This document shows, piece by piece, positions 1 through 8,357 of a DNA stretch of 64,000 nt. Position 1 is the stretch's first letter, and every line of letters begins with the position of its first letter. The notes under the pieces were generated by a model, which saw only the letters and a list, made by a program, of their open reading frames with translations, was not told the origin of the DNA and ran no database searches. The translations under genes and the position numbers were made by a program. The DNA comes from Domibacillus aminovorans (lineage in GTDB: Bacteria > Bacillota > Bacilli > Bacillales > Domibacillaceae): the NCBI RefSeq assembly GCF_001643235.1, contig NZ_LQWY01000001.1:1-64000 (forward strand), written 5' to 3'.

Positions 1-1
1 A

Positions 2-112
2 TTCCTTGTTTCACGATTCGAAGAATACAACCAACGCTTCGCTACACGATGTCATATCGGTTTCGATCAAGCACGTGCGGAGCTCGCAGCCAGGTTCAAA
101 ACAACAGACTAA
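2..112 (+). CDS. C-terminal fragment of an unidentified protein
   Basis: An open frame enters from the left edge and ends at TAA 110-112, giving 36 residues that end in ARFKTTD. The stretch is rich in Arg, Ala, Glu and Phe and looks like a helical C terminus. I do not recognise the family. The stop is followed with no gap by the ATG of the next gene, which suggests translational coupling or that the next gene was inserted at the end of this one. Confidence 0.4.
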   Translation, partial: FLVSRFEEYNQRFATRCHIGFDQARAELAARFKTTD

Positions 113-1138
113 ATGACGTTCTATAAGAAAAGGGATTCAGTCATTTACACAAAATTCTTGACGCTCCCGAATATTAACTTTCCTTCCTATGTACACAAAT
201 TCGGGGGAATTAAGAAAATATGTCAAGAAATCGGCATTCCATACCTTTTTTATAATCAGATAAGTAGAGAAGATATATTAAAGGATTTACAAAGAGTTTA
301 CTGCGAACAGGGTGAAATATCAAAGACAACTTATGAAAATCATGGAATTTATGCTTGTATAGTCGTTAGAAGAGAATTTGGCGGCTTCAATAAGGCTTTC
401 GAATTGATAGGTGCTCCAATTAATATGCACAAGAAAATTTCTAAAAACGATTTATTAGATGATATAAAGCTTTTTTGCGAAAATAACCACACCACTTCAT
501 CTACTGCTTACCGTAAACGAGGTAAGTATTCTCAACCAACAATTGATAGGTATGGCGGATGGTGTACACTTCTTAAAGAAGTTGGTTTAAAACCATCAAA
601 TGAGAAAATTGGTCTAGAATTAATGAAGATAGAGATATTGGCACTTTTCAATGAACATGGGTTTATTAGTCGCCAATTGATAAATGACAACTGCTCATTC
701 AAGTATCAAGCGTTAAGGTATCATCTTGGTGGACGTAAAGAGATAAGCAAATTTCTTGGAGTAGATAACGCTTTTTTAAAGAGGATTAGCACAAATGCAC
801 AGTTAATTGAAAATATCATTAAAAAGCACTTTGGAGATAAGGATTTAAAATCAGAAAAAACTTGGAAATGGCTTATTAATCCTAAGACGGGAAATCATCT
901 GTATGCAGACATCTACATAAAATCCCTTAACCTTGTAATAGAGTACGATGGAGAACAACATTTTAAATATATACCCTATTTTCACAAAACCTTTGAAAGA
1001 TATCTAGAACAAGTCAAAAGGGACGAAATAAAGACCAATCTTCTATGTGAAAAAAAGGTTCCTTTAATTCGTTTTAGATTTGATGACGAAATTACAGAAA
1101 AAAGCATACTGGCCAAATTGTTTCCATACTTAAATTAG
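113..1138 (+). CDS. Endonuclease with homing-endonuclease-associated repeats and a Vsr/EDxHD-like nuclease domain
   Basis: The 341-residue protein has about four repeats of 50-60 residues in its first 230 residues, each ending in a pattern such as FGGFNKAFELIG, YGGWCTLLKEVG or LGGRKEISKFLG. These resemble the DNA-binding repeats found with homing endonucleases. The C-terminal third has YADIYI, then VIEYDGEQHF, then QVKRDEIK, and ends with LIRFRF, as in PD-(D/E)XK nucleases of the Vsr or EDxHD homing type. The acidic residues of ADIY and EYD are likely metal ligands. The start directly follows the previous stop and has no clear ribosome site. It may be a free-standing homing endonuclease or a defence nuclease; the nuclease assignment is good, the role is inferred. 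Confidence 0.7.
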   Translation: MTFYKKRDSVIYTKFLTLPNINFPSYVHKFGGIKKICQEIGIPYLFYNQISREDILKDLQRVYCEQGEISKTTYENHGIYACIVVRREFGGFNKAFELIGAPINMHKKISKNDLLDDIKLFCENNHTTSSTAYRKRGKYSQPTIDRYGGWCTLLKEVGLKPSNEKIGLELMKIEILALFNEHGFISRQLINDNCSFKYQALRYHLGGRKEISKFLGVDNAFLKRISTNAQLIENIIKKHFGDKDLKSEKTWKWLINPKTGNHLYADIYIKSLNLVIEYDGEQHFKYIPYFHKTFERYLEQVKRDEIKTNLLCEKKVPLIRFRFDDEITEKSILAKLFPYLN

Positions 1139-1148
1139 AGTTTTACTT

Positions 1149-1307
1149 TTGGTAGATAATAAACCATTAGTTTATGAACTGTCACCTCAAATAGTGATAG
1201 ATTTAGTCTCTCAAAACAGAGAGAACAATCAAAGTAGAAACATTATTAGAAGAATTAAAGATGTAAGGGGCGGAGGCAATTCGTTTCGTTCTTTTCGACC
1301 CTCTTAG
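1149..1307 (+). other. Open 52-codon stretch of coding appearance
   Basis: From a TTG at 1149 to TAG at 1305-1307 there is an open frame with protein-like composition, including LVYELSPQIVIDLVSQNREN and GGGNSFRSFRPS. There is no ribosome site. It could be the displaced end of a gene split by the endonuclease gene just upstream, or chance. Nothing is recognised in the rest of the interval to 1395. Confidence 0.2.
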
Positions 1308-1395
1308 GTCGTGTGGATGAACCGACTATTGGTTTATTCCGCTCAAAACCATACTAAAAACGTGGAAAATACGCCCCTATCTCCTCAACATAAAG

Positions 1396-1420
1396 AAAAG
1401 AGACCCCTTTAGGGAGTCCC
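1396..1420 (-). terminator. Terminator of the resolvase gene
   Basis: On the minus strand GGGACTCCC, TAAA and GGGGTCTC form an imperfect hairpin followed by TTTTCTTT. It starts right after the resolvase stop codon. Confidence 0.6.
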
Positions 1421-1984
1421 TTATAATTGCTTTGCTTTCAGTTCATTCTTTCTGTTAATCAATGTTCGCTTCTTTATTCCCGTCATTGCTTCAACTTCTT
1501 TATATGTATGTGTCTTCAGCAATGCTAATGCGTGTAATACTTGTTGCTTGGAGTGTTTTCTAGGTCTACCTTCTCTGAAATCATCACGCTGCTTAGCCAA
1601 TGCTTTACCTTCTTGAGTACGTTCCACGATCATATCACGTTCAAACTCAGCAAATGAACTTAGTATATTAAAAATCAATCTACCTGTTGCTGTGTTTTCC
1701 ACCAGTCCTATATTAAGGATATGAACTTTCACCCCTCTTGCAAATAGAGTCTTCACTGTTTGGATACCTTCCGCTGCTGACCTAGCAAATCTATCTAGTT
1801 TTGTTACGACTAATGTGTCGCCTTCTTGTAATGCCTCAAGTACCTTATTAAACTCTGGTCTATCTGTTTTAGTACCTGTGAACTTCTCCTTATATATAAC
1901 CTCGCATCCTTCCGCTTGTAACGCTTGGATTTGAACCTCTAAATCCTGTGCTATTGTAGAGACCCTTGCATATCCATATTTCAT
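1421..1984 (-). CDS. Serine recombinase (resolvase/invertase family)
   Basis: The 187-residue protein opens with [10 protein letters not shown], in which the serine is the catalytic nucleophile, followed by [10 protein letters not shown], the conserved LDRxARS block, and the [15 protein letters not shown] helix typical of Tn3-type resolvases. The C terminus (about 145-187) has a helix-turn-helix, with [16 protein letters not shown] as the likely reading helices. I chose the ATG at 1984 because GAGGA lies 7 bases upstream; the upstream ATGs at 2002-2008 lack one. Length matches small resolvases. It probably resolves or inverts DNA within the accessory element, acting at a res site just upstream. 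Confidence 0.88.
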   Translation of the reverse strand: MKYGYARVSTIAQDLEVQIQALQAEGCEVIYKEKFTGTKTDRPEFNKVLEALQEGDTLVVTKLDRFARSAAEGIQTVKTLFARGVKVHILNIGLVENTATGRLIFNILSSFAEFERDMIVERTQEGKALAKQRDDFREGRPRKHSKQQVLHALALLKTHTYKEVEAMTGIKKRTLINRKNELKAKQL

Positions 1985-2025
1985 TATTATATCCTCACTT
2001 TTCATCAACCACTTATTACACTATG

Positions 2026-2096
2026 TTTTTGCACCTATTGAAACCTATTATAGCAAGGTCACTAAAAAGGTGCAATAACTTTCAAGTATTTGCACC
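2026..2096. promoter_or_regulatory. Possible res site upstream of the resolvase gene
   Basis: Three copies of a TGCACC motif lie within 71 bases upstream of the gene: TTTTTGCACC at 2026-2034, its inverse GGTGCAATAA at 2069-2078, and TATTTGCACC at 2087-2096. The motifs contain AT-rich flanks, as in the binding sites of serine resolvases, and the position between the resolvase gene and its divergent neighbour is usual for res. The same DNA must hold the resolvase promoter. Confidence 0.4.
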
Positions 2097-2158
2097 ATCT
2101 AGTCAAAAAAAATATAGTTAAAAGGACTAAGTCTATACTTAGTCCTTAACTTCACATA

Positions 2159-3130
2159 TTACTTTAAAGTAGCCGCTCTTTTTTTATTACTTTTATCAAT
2201 ATCATAGTATGCTAGAAAATTTAAACCTTCTTTTGTAGTATGAATTCTTTCATACTTTGCTCCTGCAACCTTAACCTTTTCAAGCAATCCAAAACTCATT
2301 AGAGTCGGGGCAATATTATAATAAAGATATATCTTTAATGGACTTGCAGACGTACTGTTTTCAACACCCGTAGAAAAGGTGTCTCTAAAGGTAATCAAGA
2401 GTGAAAGGTAATCGACAGTTTTATCCTCATCATTACCTATTTTTCCAGCAGGAAGTGTTATTTCCTTATTTTTTAAAGCTTCTTTTATTTCCTCGTATTC
2501 GAATCTACCCACTTTTCTTGTTGAGGCTTGTTTATCTAGTAATTCCTTTAATTTCTTGTTTTCCTTCAATAATGCTCTATTTTCTTTAATCAGTTCTGCA
2601 TTATCTTCCACTTCACTACCTTTAACCCACCCTGAGAACTCATACAAATCTTTAAACTCACTTAGCGTTGTGTGAATAGAGAGTTTAATATCCTTCAAGT
2701 CCTCAACCCTTCTAATCACCTTGGAATGGACAAAATCCTTAAATTGCTTATATTTGTCCTGCTCTTGTTGTTCGAATACATCATTCCCCGCTCCTATTTG
2801 TGCCGCCTTACTATAAAGCCAAGAATCAGATAATACAGTTGCAAATACAGGCATCCCTTTTTCTATAGCATACTCATATTCCAAGTGTGTATAACTTTTC
2901 CCGCTACTTGTTTCTATACTGCCATATCTTCCACCAAGAATTAGCAAATAAACATCAGATTCATCAATCCAACGCTTTATTGTTTTTAACTGGTCTTCAT
3001 TCCCCGCTTTAAAGAGTTCCATTCCTGCAGGAATATGTCCAGCATCCAGTATAGCTTCTACTGCAGCTTGTCTCTCATCCTTTAAATCAATGTAGGTTGA
3101 TGATATGAAAATCTGAAGCTTCTTTTTCAC
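2159..3130 (-). CDS. DUF4062 protein with coiled coil and C-terminal helical domain
   Basis: The 323-residue protein begins KKLQIFISSTYIDLKDER, the signature of DUF4062, a TIR/STIR-like alpha-beta fold found at the N terminus of many multidomain and defence proteins. The domain runs to about residue 100 and includes YLLILGGRYGSI and YTHLEYEYAIEKG. A coiled coil covers about 175-205 (rich in KEN and KKLKELL). The C-terminal part (about 210-323) looks like a winged-helix module with LYYNIAPTLMSFGLLEKVKV. The GTG start has GGGGGAG 5 bases upstream. No STAND ATPase follows, unlike many DUF4062 proteins. The domain call is strong; an anti-phage or signalling role is inference from its place in an accessory region. 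Confidence 0.75.
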   Translation of the reverse strand: MKKKLQIFISSTYIDLKDERQAAVEAILDAGHIPAGMELFKAGNEDQLKTIKRWIDESDVYLLILGGRYGSIETSSGKSYTHLEYEYAIEKGMPVFATVLSDSWLYSKAAQIGAGNDVFEQQEQDKYKQFKDFVHSKVIRRVEDLKDIKLSIHTTLSEFKDLYEFSGWVKGSEVEDNAELIKENRALLKENKKLKELLDKQASTRKVGRFEYEEIKEALKNKEITLPAGKIGNDEDKTVDYLSLLITFRDTFSTGVENSTSASPLKIYLYYNIAPTLMSFGLLEKVKVAGAKYERIHTTKEGLNFLAYYDIDKSNKKRAATLK

Positions 3131-3743
3131 TTAAACTCCCCCATAATATTCACTATTCCAATATTCTACCATACCTGAATAAATATGGTTCACCTCATAT
3201 GTTTTACTTTCATATCGATAAGATTTTGATAAATGCTACGGAATTGATAAATAATGGACTTATTTATGAATAATGTAAATGACTTCGGACTATACGAGAA
3301 AAACACTAATATATCTCTAATCTTAATAGTCCTATTCATACCAATTATTTGAGTCGTGTCGGAAACTTACTGAATGCTAATTTGTGAATGTGTGTGGCTT
3401 CTGTATCAATCGAATACGCCAAATAAGAACTTCACATGATGCTTATATACTACTCACAGGTTCAATCTTAATCATGCTCTTTAACTAAAACGGAGGGTGG
3501 AAAGGTAGAACAAGACCTCTGAGAACCTACCTCTTAAAAGGCTACCAAACGATTCTGAGCGTCTATGTGTGCTATCCTGGATTCATTCGGAATCACTGTT
3601 CTTTGGCTAACCTGTTCATTAGCACAATACAAAAAAGCGTTCATACTTATAGTAGAAACGCACCCTTTAATTTAAGTGCGATTATTCACAGTCTTCGTTT
3701 ACTTTCCCAAAAATACAGTACCACTTACTTGATCTTCTCTTGT
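3131..3743. other. Non-coding AT-rich interval
   Basis: No convincing gene was found. A 70-codon frame at 3567-3779 on the plus strand lacks a ribosome site, runs over a terminator and overlaps the next gene. The interval holds the minus-strand terminator at 3630-3661 and the upstream region of the DUF4062 gene. Confidence 0.5.
3630..3661 (-). terminator. Terminator downstream of the GIY-YIG gene
   Basis: On the minus strand GCGTTTCTAC, TATAA and GTATGAACGC form an imperfect hairpin followed by TTTTTTG, about 80 bases after the stop at 3744. Confidence 0.55.
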
Positions 3744-4589
3744 TTAATTATGGTTATAACCAAACGGAATTGTTTGTAACTTTCGTTTGAATACGTTTTC
3801 AACCTCGACCGCTTCTAATGCTGTAACATCTTTTGGTAGCACTTTTAAAATCGTATATTGTAAATGTAAATGAGCTTTAGAGTTTTTTACAAGTAGTTGT
3901 GTAAATACTTCATTGCCTCCATGAATGGTTGTTGCATACTCCGACCAACGACCAAGCAAACCATTTTTATTGTATGAAGAGCCGATATAAATTTTACCGT
4001 TAGAACAATCTATTATTGCATAAATCGCATTGATCGAACTTAAAGCGATGTGCCAATCCGCATATGTTTGACGGTTATCGATGATTTGTTTTAGCTCATT
4101 ATACGTTAATAAGACATTTTCGTATCCTGGAAAGACAAATTGACTTGTATTCACTAGCTGTGTAATGGTTTTTTCATTTGTTCCTTTTTGATACCATTTC
4201 ACTGCTGCCTTGCCCCATTCAATAAATAATTTATTTTCATATGTAACTAATGGATCATTATCAATTTCAAATAAAGGATGCATGATTTCATCTTTATAAG
4301 ACTCTAACAAAAATGGAGAACAATCTGGCGAAATAGACGGTGTCTCACCATGTCTTACTTCATACGTCTTTAAATACTTCGCTGTAGTGCCTTCATCTGC
4401 GGAAAAAACAATCACTTTTTCATACCCATCAAAAAAATAAGGTGATTGTTTTTGCGTGTATTCACGTATAAAGCCATCACGATATGCATTGATAAATCGT
4501 TCATGTTTCAACGAATGACGGATAAGTAATATACTACTCAAATTGTATTTGCATCGTGTTAATAAATCAGATAAATAGAAATGAACCAT
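3744..4589 (-). CDS. GIY-YIG domain protein
   Basis: The 281-residue protein carries a GIY-YIG nuclease fold in its C-terminal third: INAIYAIIDCSNGKIYIGSS, then LGRWSEYATTIHGGNE and a conserved Glu in ALEAVEVENVFKRKL. The N-terminal 170 residues, starting MVHFYLSDLLTRCKYNLSSI, form a domain I do not recognise; it contains VIVFSADEGTTAKYLKTYEV. Proteins of this layout occur in accessory regions of Bacillus genomes. AAGGAG precedes the ATG by 11 bases. Possible roles are DNA cleavage in restriction or mobility; the sequence does not decide. Confidence 0.72.
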   Translation of the reverse strand: MVHFYLSDLLTRCKYNLSSILLIRHSLKHERFINAYRDGFIREYTQKQSPYFFDGYEKVIVFSADEGTTAKYLKTYEVRHGETPSISPDCSPFLLESYKDEIMHPLFEIDNDPLVTYENKLFIEWGKAAVKWYQKGTNEKTITQLVNTSQFVFPGYENVLLTYNELKQIIDNRQTYADWHIALSSINAIYAIIDCSNGKIYIGSSYNKNGLLGRWSEYATTIHGGNEVFTQLLVKNSKAHLHLQYTILKVLPKDVTALEAVEVENVFKRKLQTIPFGYNHN

Positions 4590-4853
4590 GTATTAATTAA
4601 CTCCTTTTAAACATTTCAGGATGTTTAAAAACCTAATAAAACATCTTTTTAATATATTAATAAAATATACAACTACTACTAATCATTATTTAACAAAAAG
4701 GCCGTTAATCCTTCTTAGATCAACATCCCCACGTTAATTCAAGTATATTTATTTCCTCGATGTTTATGCTTAAATATTCAATAGCCTTGTTAATTATGAT
4801 TCAAAAAATAATCCTATTCCATTTTAGACAATTGGTCCTTATTGTTGAATATT

Positions 4854-5690
4854 TCACGGAACATTTTTACTTATCTCTCCATCCTTATCTATAAAGTAAG
4901 ATTTAATTATTTTTACACCGTCGAAAAAACCGCCACCATCTTCATATGTAAAGCCCAATAGTTCAGGTATATCGTCCCTACAAATGAAAACTGGACCTCC
5001 ACTTAGGCCACCAAGTCTTTTTAAGTCACTAATTTCTTTGAGACCTAGTGTCTTTTTCCAATTCTCACGATTAAAACCCGAAACTAATCGCCTATCAGTT
5101 ACATCCATAATTTCCTCATGAATGGCTGTATAATAAACTGAAGAGAACAATTCCTCATCTTCTCTAAAAATTCCAGGGAAACCAACTATAAATACGTGGT
5201 CTCCAATCTCACATTCTGAAGAAGGCCATGACTTAGGCTCGAAAAACATCTTACCAGTATCTTCCAAGTCTTTATTTAGACCATCTGATAAATCTATTAC
5301 CGCAAGATCTAATTCATCATCAATACTTATTATTTTTTCTTCAATCTTCCCTACTTCAACACTCCCTATTAGTAATCGTTCTGCTGCAATAGCCCCTTTA
5401 ATAACATGAGCATTAGTTATCAAAAAGTCTCTATTCAGCCTAAGTAAACAACCAGAGCCATTATTTCTTTTCTCATCACCAAATACTATCGAAACCGTGA
5501 AATTCTTAAAATAGGTTACAAAGATTTCCCCGTATCCATCCCCTCTATAACGTCCTTTTTGTATTTGTTTTGAATAATCCTTAATTCCCTCAATTATTTC
5601 CTTTATATCATCTTGCTTTTTTTCTACATTTCCTTCATCATGCACTTTTTCCAATGCATTTATTAAAATACTTTCAAATGAAACCGCCAT
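4854..5690 (-). CDS. Trypsin-like serine protease
   Basis: The protein (278 residues from the chosen start) has the chymotrypsin/HtrA-like catalytic set. Numbered from the upstream ATG at 5705, His100 lies in LITNAHVIKG, Asp133 in DDELDLAVIDL and Ser235 in GGLSGGPVF. A helical, lysine-rich stretch fills the first 55 residues. There is no signal peptide, membrane segment or PDZ domain, so it is probably cytoplasmic. I prefer the ATG at 5690 because GGGGGGG lies 8 bases upstream of it. Stand-alone trypsin-like proteins of this type are common cargo of mobile elements and defence islands, where they may process a partner protein; no obvious partner is fused here, so the substrate is unknown. Confidence 0.75.
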   Translation of the reverse strand: MAVSFESILINALEKVHDEGNVEKKQDDIKEIIEGIKDYSKQIQKGRYRGDGYGEIFVTYFKNFTVSIVFGDEKRNNGSGCLLRLNRDFLITNAHVIKGAIAAERLLIGSVEVGKIEEKIISIDDELDLAVIDLSDGLNKDLEDTGKMFFEPKSWPSSECEIGDHVFIVGFPGIFREDEELFSSVYYTAIHEEIMDVTDRRLVSGFNRENWKKTLGLKEISDLKRLGGLSGGPVFICRDDIPELLGFTYEDGGGFFDGVKIIKSYFIDKDGEISKNVP

Positions 5691-5949
5691 GCCAAACCCC
5701 CCCATATTTACTCAATAGTACTTAAATTAAACTGACCTGTTGGGTATATTATTCGACAATAAATACCATAGGCCTCCTATTTTGACTTAAAGAAAAACCT
5801 TCCCTTCTCCAACTAATCTGCTCCGTTAGTTTAAGTGCACTCTTTCACATTCGATATAGCTTTGTAGCAAACAATAAAAGACGGGTTTTATTAGCATGTG
5901 TATCAATCGATCAATTACGATCCTATGTGCGATCATCCCCTTCAACATA

Positions 5950-5976
5950 AAAAAGAGAGTCTCAATTAAGAGACTC
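5950..5976 (-). terminator. Terminator overlapping the Rep-like stop codon
   Basis: Minus strand: GAGTCTC, TTAATT, GAGACTC, then TCTTTTTT. The TAA stop of the gene lies in the loop. Confidence 0.85.
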
Positions 5977-6754
5977 CTCTTTCGTCTGATACTCCAACTG
6001 CTCCACCTTTAAATTTTCCTTGATCTGTCCTGTAATGATATTCTGCAAGCCTAATCGCCCATTTAGAAGTATGTTCTTTGTGAATCCACCTTGTGCAGTA
6101 GTTCTTTGTAATTGAATTGTTGATATGAAAGTGTATAAAGTATAGGATTTCCTCTTCAACCAATGCTTTAAGGTATTCCACAACTGACTTTCTGTTTATC
6201 CCCGTATTTTTTACAATCGTATCAATTCGAATGAATGATATTGGAACATTTTTATCTGTGCCTGTGCTATCGTAAAACATATTACCGATTACATTAATAT
6301 AAGTTGCAAAAACCTTAGATTTATAATCGCTCTTCATAGCAATTATCTTTTGGATATCTTTGTAAAACACTTTAGCAAACCCCCATTCTTCATCCTTTCC
6401 AGTTGGTTTCATAAAGTAGTTATTAGCAGGTTTTAAATCGTTCACCATGTTTTCCATTGCTATATCTTCACAAATCTCAATATGTCCCATCTCCTGCAAT
6501 CTGATTAGGGATTCCTTTGTTCTTGCCTTAGTCAAACTTTGTTCCGTACTCATGCCAATGAATCTCATCATATGAGTAACTCCAGTATAAGCTACCCCTT
6601 GAAAGTTGTTTGACAATGATTTAATGATTGCTAAATGATAAACGTCTAATTCACCATTCTTGTCTAGGCTCTTGGTCTCCATCAATGATTTGGAAATCTT
6701 GATAAACGATTCTAACCTTTCTCGTTTTGTGGTTGATTTTGTTTCAGCGTTCAA
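5966..6754 (-). CDS. Winged-helix protein, possibly a replication initiator
   Basis: The 262-residue protein is hydrophilic and has two likely winged-helix regions: residues about 35-95 (DVYHLAIIKSLSNNF, then STEQSLTKARTKESLIRLQ) and about 150-210, where RIDTIVKNTGINRKSVVEYL reads as a helix-turn-helix followed by LVEEEILYF. This layout resembles replication-initiator or plasmid/phage DnaD-like proteins, but I see no decisive motif. The start is a TTG with AAAGGA upstream. Direct repeats lie about 130 bases upstream. It sits alone in the element with its own terminator. The DNA-binding role is likely; replication is a guess. Confidence 0.5.
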   Translation of the reverse strand: MNAETKSTTKRERLESFIKISKSLMETKSLDKNGELDVYHLAIIKSLSNNFQGVAYTGVTHMMRFIGMSTEQSLTKARTKESLIRLQEMGHIEICEDIAMENMVNDLKPANNYFMKPTGKDEEWGFAKVFYKDIQKIIAMKSDYKSKVFATYINVIGNMFYDSTGTDKNVPISFIRIDTIVKNTGINRKSVVEYLKALVEEEILYFIHFHINNSITKNYCTRWIHKEHTSKWAIRLAEYHYRTDQGKFKGGAVGVSDERGVS

Positions 6755-7078
6755 TTTTCATTTTCCTTTCGATTGTTTGTTTAATCTTCCCCATCCATAG
6801 CAGGATTTCAGAGAAGCTTGTTTGAGGGGTGCAAAAGGAGGCTTTGCCGACTTGCCCCCTACATTTGTATCTATTATAATATCTTCTATCTAATTATCTT
6901 CTATCTATTCCCTTTCCGAAATTGCCCGAAAACCTTGAAAAATACTAGTGTAGTTAGAAATATCGGTTACCTTATTTTTGGGTGTGGTTTTTAAATTGGA
7001 CACCCTTTTTTTAGGTGTTTTCTTGTGTATTTATATAAAACCCCACCTATTTTTTGTGGATATTTTGTATATTCAAGC
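6755..7078. other. Intergenic region with repeats and hairpins
   Basis: No gene seen. It holds the 15-base repeats at 6881-6907 and, at about 6980-7010, GGGTGT and ACACCC halves followed by seven T on the plus strand, a possible terminator with no plus-strand gene before it. It must also contain the promoter of the Rep-like gene and the end of the GIY-YIG transcript. Confidence 0.4.
6881..6907. repeat. Iteron-like direct repeat
   Basis: ATCTTCTATCTA occurs at 6881-6892 and again at 6896-6907, a perfect 12-base repeat with a 15-base period; a weaker third match (GTATCTATTAT) adjoins at about 6868-6878. It lies 127-153 bases upstream of the Rep-like start. Confidence 0.5.
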
Positions 7079-7630
7079 TTATGCTGAGTTCTTTTTCGGT
7101 TTTAGTATCCCTTGTGAAGGTACTGTCCCGCAGTACCTTGAAAGGTTGCTATTCTTATTAGCCAAGGCTTCCTCAATTCTCTTGGTTGCAATTTGTCCGC
7201 TATAGTAATAAAAGAGGTGCTTTCTCATCCTTTCGTATGACCATTCACTTTGGCTGTCCTCAACAATTTGACCAATATGTCTTTGAATTCCTCTTATTGA
7301 TACTCTTGGGTTGTGTTCTTGGTTTAACCAAGGGCAAGCTTTATGGATAATCCTTTTCTCTTCAGATTCTATTAGTTCCTTTGGAATTAGAACGAATATC
7401 ACTGATAGGTCTAGACCTAGTTCAATTCTTTGTAAAATTCCATCACTAACATGTTGTTTTGCATCTCTGCCTTTAAGATATCCATTTATAAATCTATTCC
7501 TAAAACATTCAGCTTTCCCAATGTACCAAAGATGTCTTTTAGTGTGGAAAATGTAGAGTCCACTAACTCCCTTCAAACTTTCAATCATGTTTGGTACGTC
7601 TTCAAACTTTACCTGTCTTGTCTTATACAT
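7079..7630 (-). CDS. GIY-YIG nuclease domain protein
   Basis: The 183-residue protein has an N-terminal GIY-YIG domain: GLYIFHTKRHLWYIGKAECF (residues about 23-43), with Arg in FRNRFINGYLKG and a Glu in ELIESEEKRIIHKACPWLNQ. The C-terminal 80 residues are basic (SIRGIQRHIGQIVEDSQSEW, then NLSRYCGTVP) and may bind DNA. AAGGAG lies 6 bases before the second of two tandem ATGs, which I chose. It resembles small phage-borne GIY-YIG proteins. It could be a homing-type endonuclease or part of the element's mobility functions. Confidence 0.72.
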   Translation of the reverse strand: MYKTRQVKFEDVPNMIESLKGVSGLYIFHTKRHLWYIGKAECFRNRFINGYLKGRDAKQHVSDGILQRIELGLDLSVIFVLIPKELIESEEKRIIHKACPWLNQEHNPRVSIRGIQRHIGQIVEDSQSEWSYERMRKHLFYYYSGQIATKRIEEALANKNSNLSRYCGTVPSQGILKPKKNSA

Positions 7631-8357
7631 CATGTTCTCCTTCGTTTTAAGCCCACACGGCTATTAATTTTTCTATGGCCACTCCCCAGAAAACGCAAAA
7701 AAGGAGCGAATCTACATACAATCCCACCGTCAGAAAGCACACTTATCCCTGTCCCTTATAGGCATAAAAATCAGCCTATCCCTATGAGTACGTCATAGTC
7801 ATACAAGATATAAGTGTGCCTCCTTATGAGGCGGTTGCATGTAAATTCACTCCTTAACAATTATATTTTTTACGCTTTATTTAATTATTGACTTTCAACT
7901 CATGTATTTTAACACTATTTATATTTTAATGCAAGCAAATTCTCTATTCGCAAAATAGAAGTTATAGACAATAATGACACATATACGTTTCGAAACTCAC
8001 TTTAGAAACCCTTGTTATTAAGAGTTTTTCACCGGCTGAAAAGCGTCAAATATTCACCTCGTATCGAAAGTTTTTAAAGCTTCGTATTGTGTGTGTTAAC
8101 GTACTCCCCCTTATTCTAAAATAAAGCCACCTTAATTATGTGGAAAATAGCCCCCACGACTGCTTTACAATTAACTTACGGAGATAAGCATGTAAGACGC
8201 AGAAACAAATGGTTGACCACAAACCATCTCAGGACCTGTGTTGGCACGGTTTCTAGCCCTTTCAACTATTGTCTAATATTCCTTTATAGTAACATATGTT
8301 AAAATGGTTTTAGGAAACCTTTCTCAGGCTTAAGAGCAATACAGGAGGCTCTTGAAG
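7631..8357. other. Long non-coding region between GIY-YIG gene and integrase
   Basis: No gene is supported in 727 bases. It contains the nested inverted repeats at 7737-7819, a small CCTC/GAGG hairpin at about 7820-7832, the AT-rich stretch 7850-7990, and the integrase promoter region. Such a region in an integrative element usually holds recombination or replication control sites. Confidence 0.5.
7737..7819. repeat. Nested inverted repeats that could form a three-way junction
   Basis: GCACACTTAT at 7737-7746 is perfectly complementary to ATAAGTGTGC at 7810-7819. Between them are two further hairpins: ATAGGC (7758-7763) with GCCTAT (7774-7779), and CTATGA (7782-7787) with TCATAG (7793-7798). 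Together they give a closing stem with two arms. It lies about 107-190 bases upstream of the minus-strand GIY-YIG gene. Confidence 0.6.

Noticed and set aside
3567-3779. A 70-codon plus-strand frame
   Set aside because: No ribosome site, crosses a terminator and overlaps the end of the GIY-YIG gene.
7737-7819. Known riboswitch or group I intron
   Set aside because: The stems do not carry the conserved loops of purine, SAM, preQ1 or c-di-GMP riboswitches, and there are no intron core elements; I keep it only as an unassigned structure.
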